Of a stretch of DNA of 64,000 nt, positions 1 through 8,715 are shown one piece after another; position 1 is the stretch's first letter; every line of letters starts with the position of its first letter. The DNA comes from Pseudomonas lurida. GTDB taxonomy: Bacteria > Pseudomonadota > Gammaproteobacteria > Pseudomonadales > Pseudomonadaceae. Position numbers and translations under genes: made by a program. Where the stretch lies: positions 975,501 through 1,039,500 of the forward strand of contig NZ_PDJB01000001.1 in assembly GCF_002563895.1 (NCBI RefSeq). Direction: 5' to 3'. The notes beneath the pieces were generated by a model. It saw only the letters and a list, made by a program, of their open reading frames with translations, did not search any database and was not told the origin of the DNA.

Positions 1-587
1 ACGTAGTCGCGGTTCAGTTCGCCCATGACCGCAGCGCGGGTCAGGCGGACGTAGGACGGCAGCGACACGATAGCGATCGCAATCACGGTGTTGATCAGGC
101 CAGGGCCGAGGATCGCGACAATGGCAACGGCCAGCAGCAGCGACGGCAGGGCCAGCATGATGTCCATCAGGCGCATGATGGTCGGGCCGAGCAGGCGCGG
201 GAAGAAGCCGGCGAACAGGCCCAGCAGGATGCCCGGGATCAGCGACATCACCACCGACGACAAACCGATCAGCAAGGACAGGCGCGAGCCCTGGATCAGG
301 CGCGAGAGCAAGTCACGGCCCAGTTCGTCGGTGCCGAGCAGGAACTGCATCTGCCCGCCTTCCAGCCAGGCCGGTGGGGTCAGCAGGAAGTCGCGGTATT
401 GCTCGCTCGGGTTATGCGGTGCAACCCATGGGGCGAAAATCGCGCAGAACACGATCAGCAACATGAACAGCAGGCCGGCAACCGCGCCTTTGTTCTTGGA
501 GAAGGCTTGCCAGAATTCTTTGTACGGGGACGGGTACAGCAGGCTTTGATCGACTGCTGACACTTGAGTAGGTGTGGTCATGGTCAT
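1..587 (-). CDS. dppC: DppC, dipeptide ABC transporter inner-membrane permease (3' part outside window)
   Basis: The reading frame runs from an ATG at 587 (N-terminus MTMTTPTQVS) and stays open to base 1, so only the N-terminal ~195 residues are present. It shows the usual layout of the DppC/OppC family: a cytoplasmic tail, a first membrane helix near residues 35-55, an extracytoplasmic loop with the LLGTDELGRDLLSRL signature, then further hydrophobic helices. It pairs with DppB to form the channel for dipeptides and tripeptides. The start lies 4 bases after the dppB stop, so the two genes are co-transcribed and probably translationally coupled. A second in-frame ATG at 581 is an alternative start. 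The ATPase genes dppD and dppF are expected beyond the window edge. Confidence 0.9.
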   Translation of the reverse strand, partial: MTMTTPTQVSAVDQSLLYPSPYKEFWQAFSKNKGAVAGLLFMLLIVFCAIFAPWVAPHNPSEQYRDFLLTPPAWLEGGQMQFLLGTDELGRDLLSRLIQGSRLSLLIGLSSVVMSLIPGILLGLFAGFFPRLLGPTIMRLMDIMLALPSLLLAVAIVAILGPGLINTVIAIAIVSLPSYVRLTRAAVMGELNRDY

Positions 588-591
588 GATC

Positions 592-1602
592 TCAGCGCTG
601 GTGACGGATGCGTGGGTTGGCGAAGCCGTAGAGGACATCCACTACGAAGTTCACCAGGATCACCAGGCAGGCGATCAGCAGGATGCCGTTCTGCACCACC
701 GGGTAGTCCCGCGCGCCAATGGCTTCGATCAGCCATTTGCCGATGCCGGGCCAGGAGAAGATGGTTTCGGTCAGGACCGCACCGGCCAGCAGCGTGCCGA
801 CTTGCAGGCCGACCACGGTCAGCACCGGGATCAGTGCGTTGCGCAGTCCGTGCACGAACACCACGCGTGCCGGCGACAGGCCCTTGGCCTTGGCGGTGCG
901 AATGTAGTCTTCACGCAGGACTTCGAGCATCGACGAACGGGTCATCCGCGCGATCACCGCCAGCGGGATGGTGCCGAGCACGATGGCCGGCAGGATCAGG
1001 TGGTGCAGGGCGTCGAAGAAGGCGTCCGGCTCGTCAGCCAGCAGGGTGTCGATCAGCATGAAGCCGGTGCGCGGCTCGATGTCGTAGAGCAGGTCGATAC
1101 GCCCGGAAACCGGGGTCCAGCCCAGGCTTACCGAGAAGAACATGATCAGGATCAGGCCCCACCAGAAGATCGGCATCGAATATCCCGCCAGGGAGATGCC
1201 CATTACCCCATGGTCGAACAGGGATCCTCGCTTCAGCGCCGCGATCACCCCGGCCAACAGGCCCAGGATACCGGCGAACAACAGGGCAGCCATGGACAGT
1301 TCCAGGGTCGCCGGGAAGAGCGCGGTGAATTCGGTCCACACGCTGGTGCGGGTGCGCAGCGATTCGCCAAGGTCGCCCTGGGCGAGCTTGCCGACGTAAT
1401 CCAGGTATTGCGCATACAACGGCTTGTTAAGGCCAAGGCGTTCCATTGCCTGTGCGTGCATCTCGGGGTCGACGCGCCGCTCGCCCATCATGACTTCAAC
1501 GGGGTCGCCAGGGATCATGCGAATCAACGCAAACGTGAGCAACGTTATGCCGAAAAACGTGGGGATCAATAACCCCAGTCGGCGGGCAATAAAACTAAAC
1601 AT
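592..1602 (-). CDS. dppB: DppB, dipeptide ABC transporter inner-membrane permease
   Basis: This 336-residue protein begins MFSFIARRLGLLIPTFFGIT, the typical first helix of DppB/OppB permeases. It carries the family's MIPGDP motif after helix 1 and the cytoplasmic EAA-type loop (YIRTAKAKGLS, with the G near residue 245) that contacts the ATPases. I chose the ATG at 1602, which has a GAGG upstream, over the in-frame ATG at 1644, because the latter adds 14 residues not usual for the family. It lies between the binding-protein gene and dppC. Its role is import of dipeptides delivered by the periplasmic binding proteins encoded upstream. Confidence 0.93.
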   Translation of the reverse strand: MFSFIARRLGLLIPTFFGITLLTFALIRMIPGDPVEVMMGERRVDPEMHAQAMERLGLNKPLYAQYLDYVGKLAQGDLGESLRTRTSVWTEFTALFPATLELSMAALLFAGILGLLAGVIAALKRGSLFDHGVMGISLAGYSMPIFWWGLILIMFFSVSLGWTPVSGRIDLLYDIEPRTGFMLIDTLLADEPDAFFDALHHLILPAIVLGTIPLAVIARMTRSSMLEVLREDYIRTAKAKGLSPARVVFVHGLRNALIPVLTVVGLQVGTLLAGAVLTETIFSWPGIGKWLIEAIGARDYPVVQNGILLIACLVILVNFVVDVLYGFANPRIRHQR

Positions 1603-1678
1603 CTTGTCGTTTACCTCAATCAGCCGGTTAGGCAGGTCCGGCACCGTCAGTGTCGACGGTGCCGAGCGTTTTTCTTAT

Positions 1679-3274
1679 TTACTTCACCTGGGTAGTGGCG
1701 AAGTTATTGTTCGTCAGAGGGCTTTGGGTATATCCCTCGACGTTCTTGCGCATGGCGGTGAACATTTTCGGGTAAGCCATGGGAATCCACGGTTGGTCCT
1801 TGTCGAAAACGTCCATTGCTTGTTCATAGAGTGCAGCGCGTTGTGCGGGTTCAGCGATAGCGCGCGCCTTGTCGATCAAGTCTTGAAACTCCTTGTTACA
1901 CCAGCGCGCGTAGTTTTCGCCGTTTTTCGCTGCATCGCAACTCAGGTTCGGCGTGAGGAAGTTATCCGGGTCGCCGTTATCCCCCGCCCAACCGGCGGAC
2001 ACCATGTCGTGCTCGCCGTTTTTAGCACGCTTGAGCATTTCGCCCCATTCCATGACTTTGATATTCACCTTCAGGCCAATCTGCGCCAGATCCGCCTGCA
2101 TGCGCTGTGCGCCGAGCATCGGGTTAGGGTTGGTCGGGCCGCCGCCGTTACGGGTGAACAGGGTGAACTCGGTGCCTTCCGGCACGCCGGCTTCCTTGAG
2201 CAGGGCGCGGGCCTTATCGAGGTCGCGCGGTGGGTTTTTCAGCTTGTCGTTGAATCCCAGCAGCGTGGGTGGAAACGGGCCGGTGGCATCGACAGCGTTG
2301 CCTTTGCCGTACAGCGATTCGTTGTAGCCTTTTTTGTCGAACGCGATGTTGATCGCATGACGCACCCGCGCGTCGCTCATGTACTTGTGGGTGGTGTTCA
2401 GTGCGGTGTAGGCGGTGGTCATCGCCGCCAGTTCATCGACCTTCAGGTTCGGGTCTTTCTTGATGCTGGGCAGGTCATCGGGCTTGGGATATAGCGCGAC
2501 CTGGCATTCGTTGGCCTTGAGCTTCTGCAGGCGCACGTTGTTGTCGACGGCAATGGCCAGGATCAACGGGTCGGCCGGCGGCTTGCCACGGAAGTATTCC
2601 GGGTTGGCCTTGAAGCGTACCTGAGCATCTTTCTGATAGCGGATGAAGATGAACGGGCCGGTGCCGATCGGCTTGCTATTGAGCTCATCGGTCTTACCGG
2701 CGGCGAGCAGTTTGTCGGCGTATTCAGCGGAGTGGATGGCGGTAAACGGCATCGCGACATCGGCCAGGAACGGTGCTTCAGGGCGCGTCAGGGTGAAGAC
2801 CACCGTGTGGTCATCAGTCTTCTCGACGCTTTTGAGCAGTTCCTTGAAGCCCATGCTTTCGAAATAGGGGAAACCTGTGGCGGATTTGTTATGCCAAGGG
2901 TGTTTCGGGTCCAACTGGCGTTGGAAGCTCCAGAGCACGTCATCGGCATTCAAGTTGCGCGTGGGCTTGAAGTAGTCGGTGGTGTGGAACTTGACGTCAT
3001 CACGCAGGTGGAACGTATAGGTCAGGCCGTCATCACTGATTTCCCAGGTCTTGGCGAGCGCGGGAACGATTTCAGTGGTGCCTGGCTTGAAGTCCACCAG
3101 ACGGTTGAACATGGTTTCAGCGGCGGCGTCTGCGGTCACGGCCGTGGTGTACAGGACCGGGTCGAAACCTTCCGGGCTGGCTTCGGTGCAGACAACCAGT
3201 GGTTTGGCCGAAACGCCGATCGCCACGCTCAACAGCGCGGCGGCCATGGTGGCTTGTAGCGGAAGCATTTTCAT
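1679..3274 (-). CDS. dppA4: Periplasmic dipeptide-binding protein (DppA4-like)
   Basis: A 531-residue SBP family 5 protein. It has a Sec signal peptide (KMLPLQATMAAALLSVAIG, probable cleavage after VSA) and the mature start KPLVVCTEASPEGFDP. The family motif NRLVDFKPGTTEIVPALA follows, with DGLTYTFHLRDDVKFH near residue 90. It captures peptides in the periplasm and delivers them to DppBC. It is the binding protein directly upstream of dppB (76 bases) and so probably belongs to the core transport operon. It is the most divergent of the four paralogues in this window; the other three share the CSEGSPAGFD/CSEASPAGFD start and a near-identical C-terminus. Confidence 0.9.
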   Translation of the reverse strand: MKMLPLQATMAAALLSVAIGVSAKPLVVCTEASPEGFDPVLYTTAVTADAAAETMFNRLVDFKPGTTEIVPALAKTWEISDDGLTYTFHLRDDVKFHTTDYFKPTRNLNADDVLWSFQRQLDPKHPWHNKSATGFPYFESMGFKELLKSVEKTDDHTVVFTLTRPEAPFLADVAMPFTAIHSAEYADKLLAAGKTDELNSKPIGTGPFIFIRYQKDAQVRFKANPEYFRGKPPADPLILAIAVDNNVRLQKLKANECQVALYPKPDDLPSIKKDPNLKVDELAAMTTAYTALNTTHKYMSDARVRHAINIAFDKKGYNESLYGKGNAVDATGPFPPTLLGFNDKLKNPPRDLDKARALLKEAGVPEGTEFTLFTRNGGGPTNPNPMLGAQRMQADLAQIGLKVNIKVMEWGEMLKRAKNGEHDMVSAGWAGDNGDPDNFLTPNLSCDAAKNGENYARWCNKEFQDLIDKARAIAEPAQRAALYEQAMDVFDKDQPWIPMAYPKMFTAMRKNVEGYTQSPLTNNNFATTQVK

Positions 3275-3310
3275 TCATAGCCCTCTGCAATCGATGGGAC
3301 CAGACAAGCG

Positions 3311-3343
3311 TAGACGGCGGGCTCGTCCTGAGCCCGCCGTCTA
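3311..3343 (-). terminator. Perfect 14-bp hairpin between opdP and dppA4
   Basis: Arms 3311-3324 and 3330-3343 are exact inverted repeats (TAGACGGCGGGCTC and its complement) around a 5-base loop. On the transcribed minus strand no T-run follows, so it looks more like an mRNA-stabilising or attenuating hairpin than a full intrinsic terminator. It would separate expression of the porin from that of dppA4BC. Confidence 0.55.
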
Positions 3344-3354
3344 CCTGGCGCTAA

Positions 3355-4749
3355 TTAAAGAATGTTGAACGGGATGGTGGTCACCAGACGGAACTCTTTG
3401 ATGCTGCCGTCGGATTGGAACTCGCTACCGCGGTGCTCAACGTAGGTTGCACGCACGGTGGTGGCCTTGAGCGCGCCGCTCTGGATGGCGTAAGAGGCGC
3501 CTACACCGTATTCCTGGTGTTTTTCGCCGTCTTGTTTCTGGATGCCGTCGTAGGCGAACTTGGCCCGGCCGTTGTTGCCGGTGTAGTGAGTACCGTCGAT
3601 GTCCCAGCCGCGCGCCGAGTAGGCGTTGAACTTCAGGCCTGGCACGCCGTATTCGGCCATGTTGATGCCGTAGGCGATCTGGAAGGATTTCTCGTTCGGA
3701 CCGTTGAAGTCAGAGGTCAGGGAGTTGGCCAGGTAGATGCCGTTGGTTTCGTGCAGGTAGTCGAAGTACTCGTTACCGTTCACTTGCTGGTAGGAGAACG
3801 TCAGGCTGTGAGCCTGGTGCGCCAGGCCCAGGGACAGGGAGAAGGTATCGTTGTCGATTTCCCCCATCTCTTTTTTGCCTTCATCGACCGTTTTGTAGTA
3901 GTTGAAACCGGTGGTCAGCGCCAGTTGCTGGGCATCACCCAACTCGTGGGTAGCGCCGAAGTAGTACTGGTTCCAGAAGTCCTTCACGTTAGCGCCGAAG
4001 ACGCTGACTTTCAGGCTTTTCAGCGGCTGGTAGTTCAGGCCCAGGGTGGACACCTTGTCGGTCTCCGCGCCATTGCCGTATTCGCTACGGAATTTCGACA
4101 GGCTCTGTTCGGTACGTGGCGAAACGCGGTCAAACACGCCGCCCTGGAACGACAGGTTGCTGAACTCTTCGCTGTTGAAGCTCACACCTTCGAAGCTCGA
4201 TGGCAGTGCACGGTTGCCGATGGTGTCGACGATGCCGCTGCTGAAGTTCTGACGACCGGCGGTCAAGGTGGTGTTCGATACGCGGAACTGCACGTTGGCC
4301 AGGCCCAGTTTGCTCCACTGGCCTACTGCATCACCGTCGGAGTCAGCCAGTGTACGGTTGGAACCGCCCTTGATGTCACGCTTGCTGCGGTCCAGGACCA
4401 ACGCGTTGTAGACCGCCAATTCGGTCTTGACGCCTACGGTGCCTTGGGTGAAACCCGAGCTGGCGTTGATGATGGTGCCCTGTACCCAGTTGGTACGGTT
4501 ACGGTCGGTACGGGTTTGACCGTGCTTCTGGTATTCGAAGTTGCCGCCACGGTACTTGCTCTCGTGGGAGTACCAGTTACGCGTGGTGCCACCCAGGCTG
4601 AAGTCTTCGATAAAGCCCTTGGCTTCGCTTTGGGCGCTGGTGCCGGCCAATGTGGTGGGAACGAAGTCCTGGCTGGTGGATTCAGCGTAGGCGGTGGCCG
4701 TGATGCTGCTGATGGCCAGGGCCAGAAGCGCTTTGCTGCTCAGTTTCAT
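3355..4749 (-). CDS. opdP: OprD-family outer-membrane porin, OpdP-like (dipeptide uptake)
   Basis: A 464-residue outer-membrane protein with a signal peptide (MKLSSKALLALAISSITATAYA). The early block FIEDFSLGGTTRNWYSHESK is typical of the OprD family, and the rest alternates short beta strands. The ATG at 4749 is preceded by AAGGAG at ideal spacing; an upstream in-frame ATG at 4836 would hide the signal peptide. The family forms 18-stranded substrate-selective channels. Placement between two dipeptide-binding-protein genes matches opdP (OpdD) in the P. aeruginosa dpp locus, which points to dipeptide passage. The substrate is inferred from context, not from residues. Confidence 0.85.
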   Translation of the reverse strand: MKLSSKALLALAISSITATAYAESTSQDFVPTTLAGTSAQSEAKGFIEDFSLGGTTRNWYSHESKYRGGNFEYQKHGQTRTDRNRTNWVQGTIINASSGFTQGTVGVKTELAVYNALVLDRSKRDIKGGSNRTLADSDGDAVGQWSKLGLANVQFRVSNTTLTAGRQNFSSGIVDTIGNRALPSSFEGVSFNSEEFSNLSFQGGVFDRVSPRTEQSLSKFRSEYGNGAETDKVSTLGLNYQPLKSLKVSVFGANVKDFWNQYYFGATHELGDAQQLALTTGFNYYKTVDEGKKEMGEIDNDTFSLSLGLAHQAHSLTFSYQQVNGNEYFDYLHETNGIYLANSLTSDFNGPNEKSFQIAYGINMAEYGVPGLKFNAYSARGWDIDGTHYTGNNGRAKFAYDGIQKQDGEKHQEYGVGASYAIQSGALKATTVRATYVEHRGSEFQSDGSIKEFRLVTTIPFNIL

Positions 4750-4919
4750 TGATGAAGCTCCTTTGGTTCTCTTTTTAATGCCGGTCTTTTTTGGTGATCC
4801 GGCTATTGGGTGTGTAACTCGTTCAAGCCATGGCAAACGTTTGGCGTAGGAAAAATCCCAACAAAAGGCCGCGCGTTTGCAGCAAGGCGGGTTTCGCCCT
4901 GCGCAATCCGGTTATTTTC

Positions 4920-6524
4920 TTATGGGGTGATACTGACGCCCGAGAACACGTTGCGGCCGAAGGGGCTGACTTTGAACCCTTCGACGTTGGCGCTTAACGG
5001 CTGGTTGACCGTCGAGTGGGCGACTGGCGTGATCGGCACCTGCTGCTTGAGCAGTTGCTGCGCCTGTTTGTAGAGAACAGTCCTTTGTTCGCGGTCGGTC
5101 ACGACCTTGGCTTGCTTGATCAGCTTGTCGTACGCCGGGTCACACCACATGGAGTAGTTGTTCCCGCCGATGGCGTCGCAGCTGTAGAGGGTGCCCAGCC
5201 AGTTGTCCGGGTCACCATTGTCGCCGGTCCAGCCGATCAGGCTCACATCGTGCTCACCGTTCTTGGTGCGCTTGATGTACTCGCCCCACTCATAGCTGAC
5301 GATCTTGACCTTGAGGCCGATCTTGGCCCAGTCGCTTTGCAGCATCTCGGCCATCAGCTTGGCGTTGGGGTTGTAGGGGCGTTGTACGGGCATCGCCCAC
5401 AGGGTGATTTCGGTGCCTTCCTTCACGCCGGCAGCCTTGAGCAGTTCCTTGGCTTTTTCCGGGTTGTAGGCGGCGTCCTTGATGCTGTCGTCGTAGGACC
5501 ATTGCGTCGGCGGCATGGCGTTGACCGCCAGTTGCCCTGCGCCCTGGTACACCGCATTCAGGATGCTCTGCTTGTTCACCGCCATGTCCAGCGCCTGGCG
5601 CACTTCAAGCTGGTCGAACGGCTTATGGCGCACGTTGTAGGCGATGTAGCCGAGGTTGAACCCTGGTTTGGTCAGCAGTTGCAGCTTGGGGTCCGCCTTG
5701 AGGGCGTCGACGTCAGCCGGGCGTGGATGCAGGGTCACCTGACATTCGCCGGCCTTGAGTTTTTGCACCCGCACCGACGGGTCGGTGTTGATGGCGAAAA
5801 TCAACTGGTCCAGCTTGACCTTGCTCGGGTCCCAGTACTGTTTGTTGGCCACATAACGGATCTGCGAATCTTTCTGATAGCGCTGGAACGCGAAGGGGCC
5901 AGTGCCGATCGGCTTCTGGTTGATGTCGCTGGGTTTGCCGGCCTTGAGCAATTGCTCGGCGTATTCAGCCGACAGGATAGCGGCGAAGCTCATGGCGATG
6001 TTCTGGATGAACGCGGCGTCAACCGTGTTCAGGGTGATCACCACCGTGTGCAGGTCGGTTTTCTCGACCTTGGCAATATTCTTGTTCAGGCTCATCCCGT
6101 TGAAGTACGGAAACTCGGTGGGGTAGGCCTTGCGGAACGGGTGGTCGGGGTCAAGCATGCGATTGAAGGTGAACAGCACGTCGTCGGCATTGAAGTCCCG
6201 CGTCGGCTTGAATTCCTTGTTGCTGTGGAATTTCACCCCTTCACGCAGGTGAAAGGTGTAGGTCAGGCCATCTGGCGAAATATCCCACTTGGTAGCCAGC
6301 GCGGGTACGACACCTGTCTCGCCCTTTTCAAACTCAACCAGACGGTTGTACAGCGGCTCGGCCGCATCGTTATCGGTGGCGGTGGTGTATTGCGCGGTGT
6401 CAAAGCCAGCCGGGCTGCCTTCCGAGCAGAACACCAGGCTCTTCTTGTCGGCGGCCTGGCCCATCGTGGCCACAGCCAGCAGGCTGGTGCCAAAAATTGC
6501 GGATAGAACGGTGGTATGGCGCAT
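4920..6524 (-). CDS. dppA3: Periplasmic dipeptide-binding protein (DppA3-like)
   Basis: A 534-residue SBP family 5 protein with signal peptide MRHTTVLSAIFGTSLLAVAT, cleaved around GQA/ADKK. The mature start SLVFCSEGSPAGFDTAQYTT is followed by the conserved DGLTYTFHLREGVKFH. It carries the WTGDNGDPDNW motif and the C-terminal SPFGRNVFSGVS block. It is the first gene of the probable dppA3-porin-dppA4-dppBC unit, 170 bases upstream of the porin. It is closely related to the next two paralogues, so the set looks like local gene duplication with specialisation for different peptides. The start at 6524 gives an intact signal peptide. Confidence 0.9.
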   Translation of the reverse strand: MRHTTVLSAIFGTSLLAVATMGQAADKKSLVFCSEGSPAGFDTAQYTTATDNDAAEPLYNRLVEFEKGETGVVPALATKWDISPDGLTYTFHLREGVKFHSNKEFKPTRDFNADDVLFTFNRMLDPDHPFRKAYPTEFPYFNGMSLNKNIAKVEKTDLHTVVITLNTVDAAFIQNIAMSFAAILSAEYAEQLLKAGKPSDINQKPIGTGPFAFQRYQKDSQIRYVANKQYWDPSKVKLDQLIFAINTDPSVRVQKLKAGECQVTLHPRPADVDALKADPKLQLLTKPGFNLGYIAYNVRHKPFDQLEVRQALDMAVNKQSILNAVYQGAGQLAVNAMPPTQWSYDDSIKDAAYNPEKAKELLKAAGVKEGTEITLWAMPVQRPYNPNAKLMAEMLQSDWAKIGLKVKIVSYEWGEYIKRTKNGEHDVSLIGWTGDNGDPDNWLGTLYSCDAIGGNNYSMWCDPAYDKLIKQAKVVTDREQRTVLYKQAQQLLKQQVPITPVAHSTVNQPLSANVEGFKVSPFGRNVFSGVSITP

Positions 6525-6828
6525 GACGATCCCGATCCTTGTTTGTAATTGTCATCAGTGAACAATCACCCTGGCGTACGGCCAGGGAAACATCACTGAT
6601 CCCACACTCAGCAAGTGCCTTTCCGAATATGGAGCTTCTGCCGTCCTACGACGTTATGGGTCGCGGACTTCACAGTAAATGCGCCAAATCGGATTGACCT
6701 TGTAGGCAACGGCGCCGCGCATCGCAGTTCATTGCTGTAGGACGCAACGACTGCGAGCGTGGTTTGTTTCCTACGGGCCTGGCGGATGCAATAACGGCGA
6801 CGTTATGAAACGTCGCCGTCAAGGCTCC
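6525..6828. other. Intergenic region between dppA3 and dppA2, with a hairpin
   Basis: No convincing gene. Positions 6794-6804 and 6809-6819 form an 11-bp inverted repeat (ACGGCGACGTT) just after the dppA2 stop, probably its transcript end, though only a weak T-rich stretch follows. The remainder (6525-6790) should hold the dppA3 promoter, but I could not place it with confidence. In P. aeruginosa, a peptidase gene and the repressor gene psdR sit in the equivalent gap; neither is present here. Confidence 0.5.
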
Positions 6829-8457
6829 TTACTTGCCGCTTACGCTCACGCCGTAGAAGGAGTTCAAGCCAAACGGGCTGATCTTGAAGTCCTGCACGGT
6901 GTTGCGCATGGGTTGATACACCGTCGAGTGCGCGATAGGTGTCATCGGGACTGCATCTTTGAGGATATGTTGCGCCTGCTTGTACAGCTCGGTGCGTTTG
7001 GCGACATCCGATGTGGCCTTGGCTTCTTTCACGATGCCATCGAATTTCTTGTCGCACCATTTGGAGAAGTTGTTACCGGACAGCGAGTCGCAGCCGAACA
7101 GCACGTTCAGCCAGTTGTCCGGGTCACCATTGTCACCGCTCCAGCCAATGATCATGGCCTGGTTCTCGCCACCTTTGGAGCGCTTGATGTACTCGCCCCA
7201 CTCGTAGCTGGTGATCTTCACGTTGAGACCGATCTTCTTCCAGTCGTTTTGCAGCATTTCCGCCATCAGCTTGGCGTTCGGGTTGTACGGACGCTGAACC
7301 GGCATGGCCCACAGGACGATTTCAGTCCCTTCCTTGACGCCGGCTTCCTTGAGCAGCGACTTGGCTTTCTCCGGATCGTACTTGGCGTCCTTGATGGTGG
7401 TGTCATACGACCATTGGGTCGGCGGCATGGCGTTGACGGCCAATTGGCCGGCGCCCTGGTACACGGAGTCGATGATCTGCTGCTTGTTCACCGACATGTC
7501 CAGCGCCTGGCGTACGCGCAGGTCAGCCAGCGGGTTCGGCTGGTCGCTGCCCTTGACCTTGTCCATGACGTTGTAGGCGATGTAGCCCAGGTTGAAACCA
7601 GCCTGGTTCGGCAGTTTCAGGTCCTTGTCAGCTTCCAGCGCCTTGAGGTCGGCCGGACGTGGGAACAAGGTGATCTGGCATTCGTTTTTCTTGAGCTTCT
7701 GGATACGCACCGACGGGTCAGTGGTGATGGCGAAGATCAGGTTGTCGATCTTCACGTCTTCAGGTTTCCAGTAGTCCTTGTTGCCGGTGTAGCGGATGTT
7801 CGAGTCTTTCTGGTAGCTCTTGAACACGAACGGGCCAGTGCCGATTGGCTTCTGGTTGATGTCCGCGGCCTTGCCTTCTTTCAGCAGTTGGGCGGCGTAT
7901 TCAGCCGACTGGATCGAAGCGAAGCTCATTGCCAGGTTCTGGATGAAGGCGGCGTCCACGGTGCCAAGGGTGAACTTGACGGTGTGTTCATCGACCTTCT
8001 CGATGTTCTTGATGTTGGTGTCCATCCCCATGTCCGTGAAGTACGGGAACTCGGTGGGGTAGGCTTTGCGGAACGGATCGTCCTTGTTGATCATGCGGTT
8101 GAACGTGAACAGCACGTCATCGGCATTGAAGGTACGGGTCGGCTTGAAGTACGAGGTGGTGTGGAACTTGACGCCGTCGCGCAGGTGGAAGGTGTAGGTC
8201 AAGCCATCCGGGGAAACGTCCCAGCTGGTAGCCAGGCCAGGAATCACAGCGGTGCCGCCGCGTTCGAACTGGGTCAGGCGGTTGAACATGGTTTCGGCCG
8301 AGGCATCGAAGTCTGTTCCGGTGGTGTACTGGCCTGGGTCAAAACCGGCCGGGCTCCCTTCGGAGCAGAACACCAGGTTAGTCGCCGCTTGGGCGAAAGG
8401 AGCTGCGGCCATAAGGCCAGCGCTAACAATTAACGGAATGACTGCGTGTTTAAGCAT
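6829..8457 (-). CDS. dppA2: Periplasmic dipeptide-binding protein (DppA2-like)
   Basis: A 542-residue SBP family 5 protein starting MLKHAVIPLIVSAGLMAAAP with a clear Sec signal (cleavage after AQA). The mature start is ATNLVFCSEGSPAGFDPGQY. The ATG at 8457 has GAGG six bases upstream; the in-frame start at 8481 adds a polar stretch before the signal and is less likely. Its C-terminal SPFGLNSFYGVSVSGK block and WSGDNGDPDNW motif match the neighbours. It appears to be monocistronic, flanked by a hairpin on each side, so it can be expressed independently of the permeases. Confidence 0.9.
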   Translation of the reverse strand: MLKHAVIPLIVSAGLMAAAPFAQAATNLVFCSEGSPAGFDPGQYTTGTDFDASAETMFNRLTQFERGGTAVIPGLATSWDVSPDGLTYTFHLRDGVKFHTTSYFKPTRTFNADDVLFTFNRMINKDDPFRKAYPTEFPYFTDMGMDTNIKNIEKVDEHTVKFTLGTVDAAFIQNLAMSFASIQSAEYAAQLLKEGKAADINQKPIGTGPFVFKSYQKDSNIRYTGNKDYWKPEDVKIDNLIFAITTDPSVRIQKLKKNECQITLFPRPADLKALEADKDLKLPNQAGFNLGYIAYNVMDKVKGSDQPNPLADLRVRQALDMSVNKQQIIDSVYQGAGQLAVNAMPPTQWSYDTTIKDAKYDPEKAKSLLKEAGVKEGTEIVLWAMPVQRPYNPNAKLMAEMLQNDWKKIGLNVKITSYEWGEYIKRSKGGENQAMIIGWSGDNGDPDNWLNVLFGCDSLSGNNFSKWCDKKFDGIVKEAKATSDVAKRTELYKQAQHILKDAVPMTPIAHSTVYQPMRNTVQDFKISPFGLNSFYGVSVSGK

Positions 8458-8660
8458 GTTGGCCTCATGATTTGTTGTCATTTTTGGTGGTGAGGGCGAC
8501 CTCGTGAGTCGGCCTGCGGATACTTATGCAGGCGCCATACCCAATGCAAGATGCTGAACCGTTACGAGGGTGAAACAGTGGTACGAACGTACAGGAATGT
8601 CGCAATTATGAAAGTTTGTACATATTTGCGCATATTTTGAGGGTTTTTTCGGTGCAGCAG

Positions 8661-8705
8661 ACGCACCAAAAATGACCAACCGAGGCGTCTAGCGCACTCG
8701 GTTGG
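8661..8705 (-). terminator. Terminator downstream of dppA1
   Basis: CCAACCGAG (8676-8684) pairs with CTCGGTTGG (8697-8705). On the minus strand the stem is followed by TCATTTTTGG. It begins 11 bases after the dppA1 stop. Confidence 0.6.
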
Positions 8706-8715
8706 GGCGTCGCTG

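Noticed and set aside
3415..4752. Open frame of over 400 codons opposite the OprD-family porin
   Set aside because: No Shine-Dalgarno sequence, no domain, and its composition is a mirror of the porin's codon-third positions. The porin on the minus strand has a signal peptide and family blocks.
6650..6790. Possible REP pair or small RNA between dppA3 and dppA2
   Set aside because: GTAGG...CCTAC ends are visible but the arms are too diverged to call, and no promoter or terminator pair frames it.
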